The notes under the pieces: model-generated
The model's database searches: none
The model's input: the letters and a program-made list of their open reading frames with translations, nothing else
Told to the model about the DNA's origin: nothing
Part shown: positions 28,711-37,582 of the stretch, in pieces
Position numbering within the stretch: the first letter of the stretch is position 1
Layout: each line of letters opens with the position of its first letter
Made by a program: the position numbers and the translations under genes
Assembly: GCA_028285545.1 (NCBI GenBank)
Contig: JANQPA010000036.1
Coordinates: 124,001 to 188,000 of the forward strand
Source: Saprospiraceae bacterium
Lineage (GTDB): Bacteria > Bacteroidota > Bacteroidia > Chitinophagales > Saprospiraceae
Reading direction: 5' to 3'
Length of the DNA: 64,000 nucleotides

Positions 28711-28745
28711 AATATTGGGCGTTGCAAACCGCCCAGAACTAATAT

Positions 28746-28777
28746 AAAAGGAGATCGTCTAGGGACGATCTCCTTTT
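28746..28777 (+). terminator. dnaK terminator overlapping convergent gene end
   Basis: Perfect 14-bp stem (AAAAGGAGATCGTC / GACGATCTCCTTTT) with TAGG loop and T run. Its right arm and T run are also the last codons of the convergent S46-like gene (stop at 28759-28761). Confidence 0.9.
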
Positions 28778-30486
28778 TTTATAACATAATCCCATTTAAA
28801 TAAATCTGGTTCATAAATCCATTTTCCGAGTTCCAGCTGTTCTGAGGATCCGGAGGCAAAAATGCCTACTATTTCTCCCCTGGAATTGAGGATGGGCGCT
28901 CCTTCCATTCCAGCTACTAAATGATGATTAATGAAACCGCTCTGTATATCCGTTTTTCCAATACTATAACGGAGGCTGCCTGAAGCTTCAGGGAATTTAT
29001 GTTCTAGGGCATCGAGATAGTGATGATGGATTGTCTTCAATTTTATTTCAAGGGGTGGAATAGATTTAGTGACCAGATCCTTATAGGTTTGTCTAATCGT
29101 TTCCCATAGTTCAAATAGGTAATCCTCTTGTATTTTCAACTCAAAATCGCCGGAGTTTTCTTTTAATAATTGTTGAATAGTTTTTGAATTGAAAAATAAT
29201 GAAGCATTTTTTGTAATACCCACCATCTCTTTGGCATCTTTTTTGGCTTCTGTATATTTCTGCGCTGCTATGGGAGATATATATTGAACAGGAAGTTCTT
29301 TAAAATATAGAGCGTAAACAGCCTCTAGTAGTAACTCTTCAAGTTCGGGATCAAATGATTGATAGAAATTCTTTAAGATAAGTTCAGTCATTTTTTCTTG
29401 TCCTCCTGGAACTGGATTGATTTGTTTTTGGGCTTGCTGTAATTGTTGGAATAAAGAAAATAACTGAACATGCTTATTTAGGATTTCTTCAAGAGAAATC
29501 TTGATTTGCTGAACGGATATCCATTGTTTAATTAATTTTTCATGTTCTTGAAACTCTTGTCTATAAGGATGATTTGAAGATAAAAGCCCTAAAAACTGAT
29601 TGTGAAAGGTTTCGATTCGTGCCTGCACATAAAAGTTTAAGTCCAGATAGGCCAATTCTGCCCATTTTTCCTTTTCACTTTCCAAGCGATCTTTTTTCCT
29701 TTTATGCATAGGGTTCAAATTGGAATAATTTTCCCACTGACTTAAAACCGCATTTCTTTGCTGGATTTGATGGGGAAGAATCTTATTGAAATAGGCTCTT
29801 GCTGTTAAGGGTAATGAAAGCAAGGAAGTTTCTTTAGGATAGCCAGGAATGAAAGTCAAATCATTATTAACAGCTTGAGTGCTCCATTTCAGAAAATTCT
29901 GAGTAGGTAAAGGATTGCCTTCTTTATAAATTCTCAGGGTGATAAGCCCCTTCTCCTGATCTTTAGAAACAAGTCTTAGATCAGAATAGGTTTCCCAGGC
30001 ATAAAGATGATATTTTTTTCCTTCGAAGACCGGCCGAACCCACATTTGTTGACCTTTCTCCTGTAATGAATCAAGCAGATGTTGAATATTTTGTCTGATG
30101 TGGAGCTCCCGTTTGGCAGAAGAAAAATTTGTCTGGATATTTTTTAGAACTTCGGTGCTTACTTCTTTATAATAAAGCTGACGTCGGGCATACCAGCCTT
30201 GGAGAGGAATTTCTTGTTGGCTGGACATTGGGGCAGGGAGCTTTCCAAATGCTTTGGAGGTAGTAAGAACCAGTCCATCTGAAGAGATGAGTGTTCCTGT
30301 ATATTGATTATTGATCTGAATAATAGGATTTGGAGAGAATAATTTTTCAGAGTCAAATAATTGATTTAAAGTATCCTGCACTGCGAGTTTGGGAGGAGAT
30401 AATTGTAGTGGGGGATTCCATGAGGATTGTGCATCCATTCCCCAATACATTAGCAAAACAAAAAAAATGGTAATAATGTGTTTCAT
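28759..30486 (-). CDS. S46 peptidase-like protein lacking catalytic residues
   Basis: Product of 575 residues, shorter than the roughly 710 of DPP7/DPP11. Signal peptide to Gln20. The chymotrypsin-like N-terminal lobe is recognisable (YTGTLISSDGLVLTTSKAFG), but the family NHHCG with the catalytic His reads TTSKAFG (75-81). The C-terminal block that normally holds the Ser (GNSGSPVLN) reads GMEGAPILN, with Glu528 at the Ser position. The all-helical regulatory insert (about 180-470) is kept. The frame is intact, so this looks like a selected pseudoenzyme. Likely periplasmic. Followed upstream by an exported VOC gene in the same orientation. Confidence 0.75.
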   Translation of the reverse strand: MKHIITIFFVLLMYWGMDAQSSWNPPLQLSPPKLAVQDTLNQLFDSEKLFSPNPIIQINNQYTGTLISSDGLVLTTSKAFGKLPAPMSSQQEIPLQGWYARRQLYYKEVSTEVLKNIQTNFSSAKRELHIRQNIQHLLDSLQEKGQQMWVRPVFEGKKYHLYAWETYSDLRLVSKDQEKGLITLRIYKEGNPLPTQNFLKWSTQAVNNDLTFIPGYPKETSLLSLPLTARAYFNKILPHQIQQRNAVLSQWENYSNLNPMHKRKKDRLESEKEKWAELAYLDLNFYVQARIETFHNQFLGLLSSNHPYRQEFQEHEKLIKQWISVQQIKISLEEILNKHVQLFSLFQQLQQAQKQINPVPGGQEKMTELILKNFYQSFDPELEELLLEAVYALYFKELPVQYISPIAAQKYTEAKKDAKEMVGITKNASLFFNSKTIQQLLKENSGDFELKIQEDYLFELWETIRQTYKDLVTKSIPPLEIKLKTIHHHYLDALEHKFPEASGSLRYSIGKTDIQSGFINHHLVAGMEGAPILNSRGEIVGIFASGSSEQLELGKWIYEPDLFKWDYVIKKGDRP

Positions 30487-30583
30487 AGAAAATTAATCTA
30501 TCAAACATAAAGGAAAATCCCAAACTTAAACCTCCTTTTTCTATTGTTTTGAATGGGTGGATACAATACTTCTAATTATTCTT

Positions 30584-31072
30584 TTAATTTTCAAATAATT
30601 GAACACGATTCCCATCGGGATCTAGAATAATAAGCATTCGTTTACCAGAAACAGGATCAGTAACAACCTGTCCTTGCCATTTGACTTTATTCTTTTGTAA
30701 ATGACTTATCCACGAATCGAAATGAGAGGTTTTATATCCAAATTTAAAAATTCCGACGAGCCTGGTTTTTTTATGGTAATTCGGAATGGCTTTTTTAGGA
30801 TCTTGTGCAGCATCTAATTCGATTAATTCTAAAGAGTTATTTTCTCTTTTTAGATTGGCCAGCTTAAATCCCCGATCTTTATCAACTGTTTTATTGTGAA
30901 TTTCAAAACCAAGAATACCTGAATACCAATCCAATGATTGTTCTATGTCATTGACAATCAGAGCTGAAAAGTAGGCCTCCAATTCGGGGATTTTCTCATT
31001 TTGTGCCATTGAAAGTGATGGCAGAAAGAAAAAAAAGATCATCAAGACCCATAAAATGTTGTTTACTTTCAT
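30584..31072 (-). CDS. Exported VOC (glyoxalase-fold) protein
   Basis: Product of 162 residues from the ATG at 31072, which opens a signal peptide (MKVNNILWVLMIFFFFLPS, cleavage near SMAQ). An upstream start at 31120 would bury it. The mature part is one vicinal-oxygen-chelate domain: FSALIVNDIEQSLDWYSGIL at the start and IILDPDGNRVQLFE at the end, with a Glu (FE) at a usual metal-ligand position. VOC proteins are normally cytoplasmic, so export is unusual. Possibly cotranscribed with the S46-like gene, 97 bases downstream. Confidence 0.8.
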   Translation of the reverse strand: MKVNNILWVLMIFFFFLPSLSMAQNEKIPELEAYFSALIVNDIEQSLDWYSGILGFEIHNKTVDKDRGFKLANLKRENNSLELIELDAAQDPKKAIPNYHKKTRLVGIFKFGYKTSHFDSWISHLQKNKVKWQGQVVTDPVSGKRMLIILDPDGNRVQLFEN

Positions 31073-31246
31073 AAGTAAAAGATTGAATGATGAATAAGGA
31101 AATTTCTTCTTGGAAAACACAGCTAGGCTTTGATCAAATTGAATACCTGTTCAAGCTTTAGGCTCTAAAATTAGAGTCGATCTAGATGATTTAAAACATG
31201 ATTGTTGTGAAGCCCAAGGTTTTTGTTGTCAAGCGAATAGGATTAA

Positions 31247-32344
31247 ATGGATGATTACGTTAAGAATAACATTATGACAATGTTGAATAGAAAAAGGTGG
31301 CTCTGGGTGTTTGGTATTTGCACTGTTGTGGCTTTGTTTACCAGCACACAACTATATTTAAAGATGATGACCAGTAATCCTTCCTGGGCAAAAATGTTTT
31401 TTGTACAGTTTTTAGCCTGGCAGACCTGGGGGATGTTAAGCTTTCTTATATTTTGGCTGGGTAAAAAATTTCGTATAGACCGGCAATCTTACTTCAGAGG
31501 TTTGCTCATTCACATTCCAATGGCAATTTTAATTGTCCTTTTATATCTTCTTTTTTACACCACTATTTCCACCTTTTTTCAATCAGGAGGATATATTCAA
31601 GATTCTTTTACTGCTAATTTTAAAGCCTTTTTCCTAAAGTTATTTCATTGGCATTTTTTCATTTATATGGCCATTATTGGTTTGGTACATGCCCTGGAAT
31701 ATTACACCGAGTTGAAATCTCGTGAGGTGGAAGCGGTGAATTTAGAGAAAGAACTTGCGCTCAGCCAACTCAATGCTTTGAGAGCCCAATTGGCCCCTCA
31801 TTTTTTGTTCAATACACTCAATAATGTAGTCAGTACCATTAAACAGAAAAAAGAGGAGGTTGCCGTCAGCATGCTAATTAAACTGAGTGAATTTCTTAGG
31901 ATGACCATCCTGGAATCTCGACAGGAACAAATAAAACTCAAAGAAGAACTTGATTTTGTTAAAAGATACCTTGAAATAGAACAGTTTCGACATAAGGAGA
32001 TGCAGGTTTGTTTTTCCATAAGCGAAAAAACATATGATATTTTTGTTCCTGGTTTCATTTTACAACCCATTGTCGAAAATGCGATCAAGCATGGTATTTC
32101 AAGAAGTACAACTGCAAAAAAAATGGAAATAAGAACAGAACTCTTGCCTAATCGCTTAAAAATTTTGATATATAATGAAGGCCCCTCACCTTTAATGAGA
32201 GACCGGCTAAAACAAGGAATAGGACTGATCAATACTCTTAAACGACTAGAGAAAACCTACCAAGGCCGAGCAAGCTTCCAGTTGCAGGCTGTTGCTAATG
32301 GAGCTTTAGTAGAATTATTATTACCCTTAAGTCCTTCCATATGA
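31247..32344 (+). CDS. LytS-type sensor histidine kinase
   Basis: Product of 365 residues. Four membrane segments (about 18-38, 52-71, 85-110, 130-150), a coiled linker, then the His_kinase domain: phospho-acceptor His185 in QLAPHFLFNTLNNV and the ATP-lid N-box FILQPIVENAIKHGIS. The stop overlaps the response regulator start (ATGA), so the two are translationally coupled. No extracytoplasmic sensor domain; a membrane-embedded signal is likely. Confidence 0.93.
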   Translation: MDDYVKNNIMTMLNRKRWLWVFGICTVVALFTSTQLYLKMMTSNPSWAKMFFVQFLAWQTWGMLSFLIFWLGKKFRIDRQSYFRGLLIHIPMAILIVLLYLLFYTTISTFFQSGGYIQDSFTANFKAFFLKLFHWHFFIYMAIIGLVHALEYYTELKSREVEAVNLEKELALSQLNALRAQLAPHFLFNTLNNVVSTIKQKKEEVAVSMLIKLSEFLRMTILESRQEQIKLKEELDFVKRYLEIEQFRHKEMQVCFSISEKTYDIFVPGFILQPIVENAIKHGISRSTTAKKMEIRTELLPNRLKILIYNEGPSPLMRDRLKQGIGLINTLKRLEKTYQGRASFQLQAVANGALVELLLPLSPSI

Positions 32345-33111
32345 AAATTCCTACTTTAATTGTGGATGATGAGGGAGATGCCCGCACTCTTTTAAAGATC
32401 TATTTGAAAGGAAATAAAGACCTTGCAATTATAGCAGAAGGTAGCAATGGAAAAGAAGCACTGCAACTAATTAATGAATTGAATCCTCAAATTGTTATTC
32501 TAGATATTCAAATGCCGGAATTGAATGGGGTAGAGGTAGTGAGAAATTGTAGACCTCCCTATCCTTATTTTATCTTCGTTACTGCCTATGATGAATATGC
32601 TATTCAAGCTTTTGAATTGAATGCTTTGGATTATATTCTAAAACCTTTTTCGCAGGCAAGATTGGAGGATGCAATCGCAAAAGCGCTGAGCCATATACAG
32701 GCAAAAAAGCTGTTAGAGCTTTCAAAGAAATACCAATCTCTTTTCCAAGATTTTCAAAGCAGGAGGAATTTCAATGATTTTTTACAAAAAATAGCAGTTA
32801 AAATAAATCATCGGACCCATTTTATTGATGTGAGCAATATTTCATTCATTCAGGCTGCCAATCAGTATGTTTACATCAATACTAAAGGGAACAAGCATCT
32901 CATTAGAGACTCCTTAACCCACCTGGAAAAAGTACTCGATCCGGCTTTATTTTTCAGGACCCATCGTTCCTACCTGGTAAACTTAAACAGGGTTGAAACA
33001 TTGGAACATTCTGGTACTGGATCGAGTACTATTTTGCTAAAAGATGGAAATAGAATTCCATTGACTAATGAAAGAAAAAAGACATTTATTCAAAAAATGA
33101 AAAAGGCTTAG
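32341..33111 (+). CDS. LytTR family response regulator
   Basis: Product of 256 residues. Receiver domain (1-120) with Asp9/Asp10 and phospho-acceptor Asp55 in VILDIQMPELNG, and Lys in DYILKPF. LytTR DNA-binding domain (about 150-256) with FIQAANQYVYINTKG and FFRTHRSYLVNLNRV. Overlaps its kinase by four bases. A nested palindromic element follows the stop. Confidence 0.94.
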   Translation: MKIPTLIVDDEGDARTLLKIYLKGNKDLAIIAEGSNGKEALQLINELNPQIVILDIQMPELNGVEVVRNCRPPYPYFIFVTAYDEYAIQAFELNALDYILKPFSQARLEDAIAKALSHIQAKKLLELSKKYQSLFQDFQSRRNFNDFLQKIAVKINHRTHFIDVSNISFIQAANQYVYINTKGNKHLIRDSLTHLEKVLDPALFFRTHRSYLVNLNRVETLEHSGTGSSTILLKDGNRIPLTNERKKTFIQKMKKA

Positions 33112-33129
33112 GTGTTTTTACTACTAACT

Positions 33130-33226
33130 GTACTATATCCTTCAGGATGTCTGGGTAGCGGCCTTTAGGCCGATTAATGTTTGCTGCGTAAACGCAGCAT
33201 TCCAGACACCCTAAAGGGTATAGTAC
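33130..33226. repeat. 97-bp nested palindromic element
   Basis: Outer arms 33130-33154 and 33202-33226 match at 22 of 25 positions and enclose two hairpins: 33159-33172 (CGGCCT-TT-AGGCCG) and 33183-33198 (GCTGCGT-AA-ACGCAGC). It fills the gap between two convergent genes (RR stop 33111, esterase end 33230), so it may also terminate both. Confidence 0.7.
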
Positions 33227-33229
33227 GGG

Positions 33230-34498
33230 TTAATAAACAGACCACTTCTTGCTAAAATTCTGTCCATTGAATAGAAAATTGATAAAATATTGTCCACCAG
33301 GTAAATTTTCAAGCTCAAAAGAAAGCTTATGTTGACCTTCAGAAATCTTTGAATCTGTAATTAAAGACCTAATTTTTTTACCTTCCAGGCTAAGCAGGTC
33401 AATGGACATCTTCATAGATTTTTTCAACTGAAACTGAATATTTAACGCTCTATTCGAAGGATTGGGGTATAGATTCATCTCCTCTATTTGTAAATTAATT
33501 TCCAAAACATCTGTGATCTTTGCATTCATTACAGAATCTAAAAATTCGAGCGACCTGGGAAAACGCTCTGCCAATTTATCACTATGCCCTCCTTCGTAAT
33601 ATTCAAAAATATGCGAAATGTTGTATTTCACTAGCGTATCCCGAAAACCTTCATTTACCGGGAAAAATTGAAACTGATCCTGAATGCCGCAGTCGAAAAA
33701 GATAGCCAGATCTCCAATATCCGGATTTTGGGATACAATTTGGGCTTCTGTAAACTGTGACCAAACCTGAAGTATGCTATCAATGGGAAAACCAAACTCG
33801 TCAACTGGTAAGTCTACCTGATAGGGTTGGTTTTCAAGATTGGGAGACCAGCCTGAAGAAGCAATGAAAAAGAAGGATTGCCAACCACCAGGAGCAAAGG
33901 TATAGGGCGGAATACTTGTTGGAAAGGCATTAAAAATCACCCAATCGAAGAAGATGTCAAATAAATTGATATCTGGGGTTCCGCTATGTGCCCCAAAACC
34001 TATAAACAATTCCGGATAGGAAAGAGCCAGTCTACCTGCCCCATTGGCTCCCATGGAATGTCCCATTATGGTACGGTATTGTCGATCTTTTTTAGTATTA
34101 AAATTCTCATCTATATAGGGAATAAGATCCTGTATGATAAAATCTTCAACATTTCCATTAAGCACTGAATTTACATACATGCTTCCTCCGTAAGGGCCCT
34201 GACTACCATTAGGTTTTACAACAATCGTAGGAGCCATGATTCCATTGGCAATTAAACTATCCAAAATGGGAATCAGGTAGCCATATGAGGTATGATTATT
34301 TAAAGAGCCATGCAAGAAGTAAATGCTTTGATAGCCGTCTTGATTATCAGGATCGTAATTTTCAGGGAGATATACCTGATAATACTCATATTGATCAAGA
34401 GCTTGACTAAAAATGGAATCTGTAATAAGCTGGCCTTGTGCAAAGGCAAAATGCAGAGACATGAAATATAAAATAGAGCTGAGGTATATTTTTTTCAT
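33230..34498 (-). CDS. T9SS-secreted esterase (alpha/beta hydrolase)
   Basis: Product of 422 residues. Signal peptide to about residue 20 (LHFAFAQ). Alpha/beta hydrolase of the esterase-D/feruloyl-esterase type: oxyanion FLHGSLNNHT, nucleophile Ser148 in GHSMGANGAG, a candidate Asp in FFDCGIQDQF and a His in YEGGHSDKL. The last 78 residues form a T9SS sorting domain (LYPNPSNRALNI..., ending KKWSVY). Probably released or attached at the surface; acyl substrate unknown. Confidence 0.9.
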   Translation of the reverse strand: MKKIYLSSILYFMSLHFAFAQGQLITDSIFSQALDQYEYYQVYLPENYDPDNQDGYQSIYFLHGSLNNHTSYGYLIPILDSLIANGIMAPTIVVKPNGSQGPYGGSMYVNSVLNGNVEDFIIQDLIPYIDENFNTKKDRQYRTIMGHSMGANGAGRLALSYPELFIGFGAHSGTPDINLFDIFFDWVIFNAFPTSIPPYTFAPGGWQSFFFIASSGWSPNLENQPYQVDLPVDEFGFPIDSILQVWSQFTEAQIVSQNPDIGDLAIFFDCGIQDQFQFFPVNEGFRDTLVKYNISHIFEYYEGGHSDKLAERFPRSLEFLDSVMNAKITDVLEINLQIEEMNLYPNPSNRALNIQFQLKKSMKMSIDLLSLEGKKIRSLITDSKISEGQHKLSFELENLPGGQYFINFLFNGQNFSKKWSVY

Positions 34499-34513
34499 GA
34501 TTTTGGTTTTAAG

Positions 34514-34556
34514 GCTGCCGAAGTAGCCCGGGGTTTAGCCTAGGAACTTCGACAGC
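34514..34556. repeat. Imperfect inverted repeat upstream of esterase
   Basis: Arms 34514-34524 (GCTGCCGAAGT) and 34546-34556 match at 10 of 11 positions, with a GC-rich centre (AGCCCGGGGTTTAGCC). Lies between two leftward genes. Confidence 0.5.
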
Positions 34557-34587
34557 GGTATAATACTTGGATTAAATCCCTTAAATA

Positions 34588-35769
34588 TTAAGAACAAGGA
34601 TCTTGATCGGTATCAACACCCACTCCACCACGGACGTGGTTATTATCACCACAATCTTTTACAGATTGACCAGATCGTACAAATACTCTATTGTTGAAGC
34701 AAGCAGGAGTTGGAAAACCAAAACGCTCTGATGGCCCAGCTAACTCAATATCATAGCTGCCATTATTTTCAGCAAAATTATTGTTCAGGTAATTTGCATT
34801 GGCCCCATCAATGACCAGGTAGCCGGCTGCTAAATTTTGTGATGAGGAATTGTAAATGATTAGCCAGTTTTGAGCAGAGAGTTCCGCATCAAGGGATTGT
34901 CCATCAGGAGTTGTGATAGGGGCTGAGATCAACTTACAAAGGATCAGGCCATAGAAGTTTTGACTAAACTTATTGGCTAAGGCAAAACCACGCTTATCGC
35001 TTGCAAAAAGCCCAAAGACAGAATTGGAGCAATCATTCCCAATGATTCTGGTATTTTTTCCATTGGGAACAAAAATGCCTAGGGAAAACAGGATTTCACC
35101 TGTTTGCCAGCCGGTAGGAGTAGAAATCTTGTTAAAAATAATTCGGGCATTATTGCTATAGCTAACTCCCACACCGGCCTGAAATCTGGTAATGTTATTT
35201 TGGCTAACAAGAGCATAATGAGAGTTTTGCAATAAAATTCCTGTGCCTCCAACATCATCTTTTGATTGAAGCTGAATCCCAATGATCCTTACATTATCTG
35301 CATCGATTACATAGATGCCGGGATCAGAAAAGCCGATTTGTTCGGCCGGTTTGCTATCCACTTCAAGAATAGCACCCTCTTCACCTCTAAGGGTCATAGG
35401 ATAGGGGATTACCACCGAAGCACTTTCCGTATGCATTCCTGCCTTCAGGATGACCGTTCCCCCTTCACCTGCCTCTACAATGGCCGCCGCAAGAGCATCT
35501 TCAGAATCAGCAGGAACTTCTACAACATTCCCTGAGCGGAAATCCAGGATTTGCTCTGGTTTCATGACTAGTAAATCGAGTTCTTCCAATTCATTTCCCT
35601 GGAAAAAGGATATTTCCTCCTGACTTAGGTAAGGGGTTATACCTTTTGTTAGATCAGGGGTGATTTCTGGAAGTGACTCTTGCTGAATCTGTGGCTGGTC
35701 AATTTCTTTTTGACAATTGTAAAGTACTAAACTAACTAAGCTTAATGTTAATAAATGTTTGATTTTCAT
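34588..35769 (-). CDS. Parallel beta-helix repeat lipoprotein
   Basis: Product of 393 residues with lipoprotein signal (LVSLVLYNC, Cys19). After a linker, residues 75-370 show regularly spaced right-handed beta-helix turns (VRIIGIQLQSKDD, ALVSQNNITRFQAG, ARIIFNKISTPTG, TRIIGNDCSNSVFG) of the NosD/pectate-lyase-like type. No catalytic set is obvious. Resembles surface carbohydrate-binding or lyase-like lipoproteins of Bacteroidota. Lies upstream of the T9SS esterase. Confidence 0.82.
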   Translation of the reverse strand: MKIKHLLTLSLVSLVLYNCQKEIDQPQIQQESLPEITPDLTKGITPYLSQEEISFFQGNELEELDLLVMKPEQILDFRSGNVVEVPADSEDALAAAIVEAGEGGTVILKAGMHTESASVVIPYPMTLRGEEGAILEVDSKPAEQIGFSDPGIYVIDADNVRIIGIQLQSKDDVGGTGILLQNSHYALVSQNNITRFQAGVGVSYSNNARIIFNKISTPTGWQTGEILFSLGIFVPNGKNTRIIGNDCSNSVFGLFASDKRGFALANKFSQNFYGLILCKLISAPITTPDGQSLDAELSAQNWLIIYNSSSQNLAAGYLVIDGANANYLNNNFAENNGSYDIELAGPSERFGFPTPACFNNRVFVRSGQSVKDCGDNNHVRGGVGVDTDQDPCS

Positions 35770-35798
35770 TGATTTAGTTTTTGTTGAATTTGAAAATT

Positions 35799-36008
35799 TT
35801 AGGCTGCGATATTTTTGCCTTTTCGGAATTGAGGTTTTGAAATCGAACTTTTTGAATTAATATTGCTGGAATAAATGGAATTGCAGATTGGATACTCTGG
35901 ACAGAAGGCAGAAAGTCGACTATTTCGGTATTCTGTATATCTGAGCTTCAATAAAGCATATAGTTCTTCCATTTTCCGGGCTTCCCGGAAGCAGTAATTT
36001 GCATTCAT
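35799..36008 (-). pseudogene. Small ORF, possible N-terminal fragment of an acyltransferase
   Basis: A 69-codon frame. The first half (YCFREARKMEELYALLKLRY then TEYRNSRLSAFCPE) resembles the N-terminus of GNAT/acyl-homoserine-lactone-synthase-fold proteins, which start with a YxFREA...LYxLRYxVY pattern and are over 200 residues long. Here the frame becomes low-complexity (NSIYSSNINSKSS) and stops, and only 30 bases remain before the next gene. It may be a decayed remnant or a short unrelated gene. Confidence 0.4.
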
Positions 36009-36045
36009 GATTTTGATTTTTAAATGATCTAATCCAAAAGGGTTA

Positions 36046-36687
36046 TTACCAAACCAGAGGTATCATTCGAAAAGTCTTTTTTTGGTATGAAATGTATTGT
36101 TGACCGAATGTTTTGAGAAGGGTTTGTTCTTCAGCTTTTATTCTAAGATAATAGGCTAGGGTCATGCAGGTTATTGCAATCATTAAGCCAACGAAACTTT
36201 CTAACCAAAGTCCTACACCCAAAAAAGCAAGCCAGGAACCCGTATAGCTGGGATGCCTTAAATTCCGATAAGGTCCATGTTTTATAAGAGAATGGTTTTC
36301 AGTAATCTGAACAGTAGCTGTAAAAAAACTTCCCAGGGTTTTTATGGCCCAAACCCTTAAAATAATTCCTATGAATAAGATAGTAATACCTGTAATGGAG
36401 AATACAGACAATGAATTCTGAATGCCTATTTCTGAAAGCCCCCACTCAAGAACAGGTGCTGCTATTCCAATGATTGATAAAATCAATATAAACCAAAAGG
36501 AGTGTTTATCTGTCTGGGTTCGATTTCGTGCTTCCCCAAAATCCATGCTGGGCTGGGTGAAAATAATCAGGGCACATGCAATGATTACCAGTAAAATTTT
36601 ATAATGAAAAATTAAACCAGGGTTTAGCCCCAAGGGAAGACTTATTCCTATTAAAAGGTAAATGAGTAGGCTGAAGAGTTTTTTCAT
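36046..36687 (-). CDS. Isoprenylcysteine carboxyl methyltransferase-like membrane protein
   Basis: Product of 213 residues with about five membrane helices. The C-terminal SAM-binding block HGPYRNLRHPSYTGSWLAFL and the following RIKAEEQTLLKTFG...YISYQKKTFRMIP are the ICMT/PEMT (DUF1295-like) signature. Bacterial members methylate small molecules or lipids; the substrate is unknown because bacteria lack prenylated CaaX proteins. Confidence 0.87.
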   Translation of the reverse strand: MKKLFSLLIYLLIGISLPLGLNPGLIFHYKILLVIIACALIIFTQPSMDFGEARNRTQTDKHSFWFILILSIIGIAAPVLEWGLSEIGIQNSLSVFSITGITILFIGIILRVWAIKTLGSFFTATVQITENHSLIKHGPYRNLRHPSYTGSWLAFLGVGLWLESFVGLMIAITCMTLAYYLRIKAEEQTLLKTFGQQYISYQKKTFRMIPLVW

Positions 36688-36957
36688 GATTATTTTAATT
36701 TAGCTGTGGTCTTAGTCTGTTTCAATTATTACTGCTCCATCGTCTACATATACCTCTACATGAAAAAGTGTTACCCTCGAAATATTATTTTTTTCTTTTT
36801 TCAATAAAAAAATGAATTCAGAGTAAGAGAATTCTCCTCTCAAGTTTCCAAAAAAAAGGAGTAGACTGCTTATAAATTAATTGCAACTATTTGTAAAATA
36901 ATTGCAATCAGATAAGCCGAATGCTAAGTTTTTTGAATTCAAATGTCTGAATATCAG

Positions 36958-37411
36958 TTATTTGTGGATTTGGCTTGGCGGATGCCCAAATTCCTCTGAA
37001 AATAATCTGGAAAAATAGGAAAGCTCTTTATATCCAACAGCGAATGCGACTTGTGTAACATTCATATCGGTTTAATCCATTTTGCAAACTAATCCATAAA
37101 TCGCCATTTTTAGTTTCTAATATATCATTTACCTTATTGTCTCCTAAGGAATAAGGAATAAGGATCATGCACATCATTTTGAAAATGGCTAAGACTGTAA
37201 CCATCATATCGATACAAACCTCCATAGGTTCCAAACCAAATAAATCCACGGCTATGTTGAAAAATATTTACTACCGCTGGGAATTTGTTATGCCAGGTAT
37301 CTCTAGTTTTTCAAAACCGGAAGCCTCAGGCTGAGCTGAAAGAGAAAAGCAGCAAAAAAATAACCTGGCAATTAAAATGGAAAGGACTATATATCTGGTA
37401 AAGTCTAGCAT
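36958..37411 (-). pseudogene. Remnant of SusR-like hybrid two-component regulator
   Basis: Reading the minus strand from an ATG at 37411 gives a signal peptide (YIVLSILIARLFFCCFSLSA), then a frameshift. In another frame come beta-propeller pieces (QHSRGFIWFGTYGGLYRYDG and, after a further shift, VNDILETKNGDLWISLQNGL) typical of the N-terminal Reg_prop repeats. These run straight into the end of an AraC helix-turn-helix (NVTQVAFAVGYKELSYFSRL, 37065-36958, ending HPPSQIHK). The intact family is about 1300-1400 residues, so more than 1000 codons, including kinase and receiver, are missing. A decayed regulator. Confidence 0.85.
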
Positions 37412-37582
37412 AGCATAAAATTCTACGTTTGCAACTTAAAATTTACAGTTTTTATACGGCAAATAAAATTTTATTGTCGGCGATGATTTTCCTTTTGAAA
37501 ATAAGACCTTCTAATGCTTATTTTGATTCTTCCAATGACTCTTACTAAATTTAAGTGACCTTTCATCACAGAACCATTAGGA

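Noticed and set aside
31798-32232. 144-codon minus-strand frame inside the LytS kinase gene
   Set aside because: Shadow of the kinase coding sequence; no domain, Cys/Ser-rich as expected for antisense of this region.
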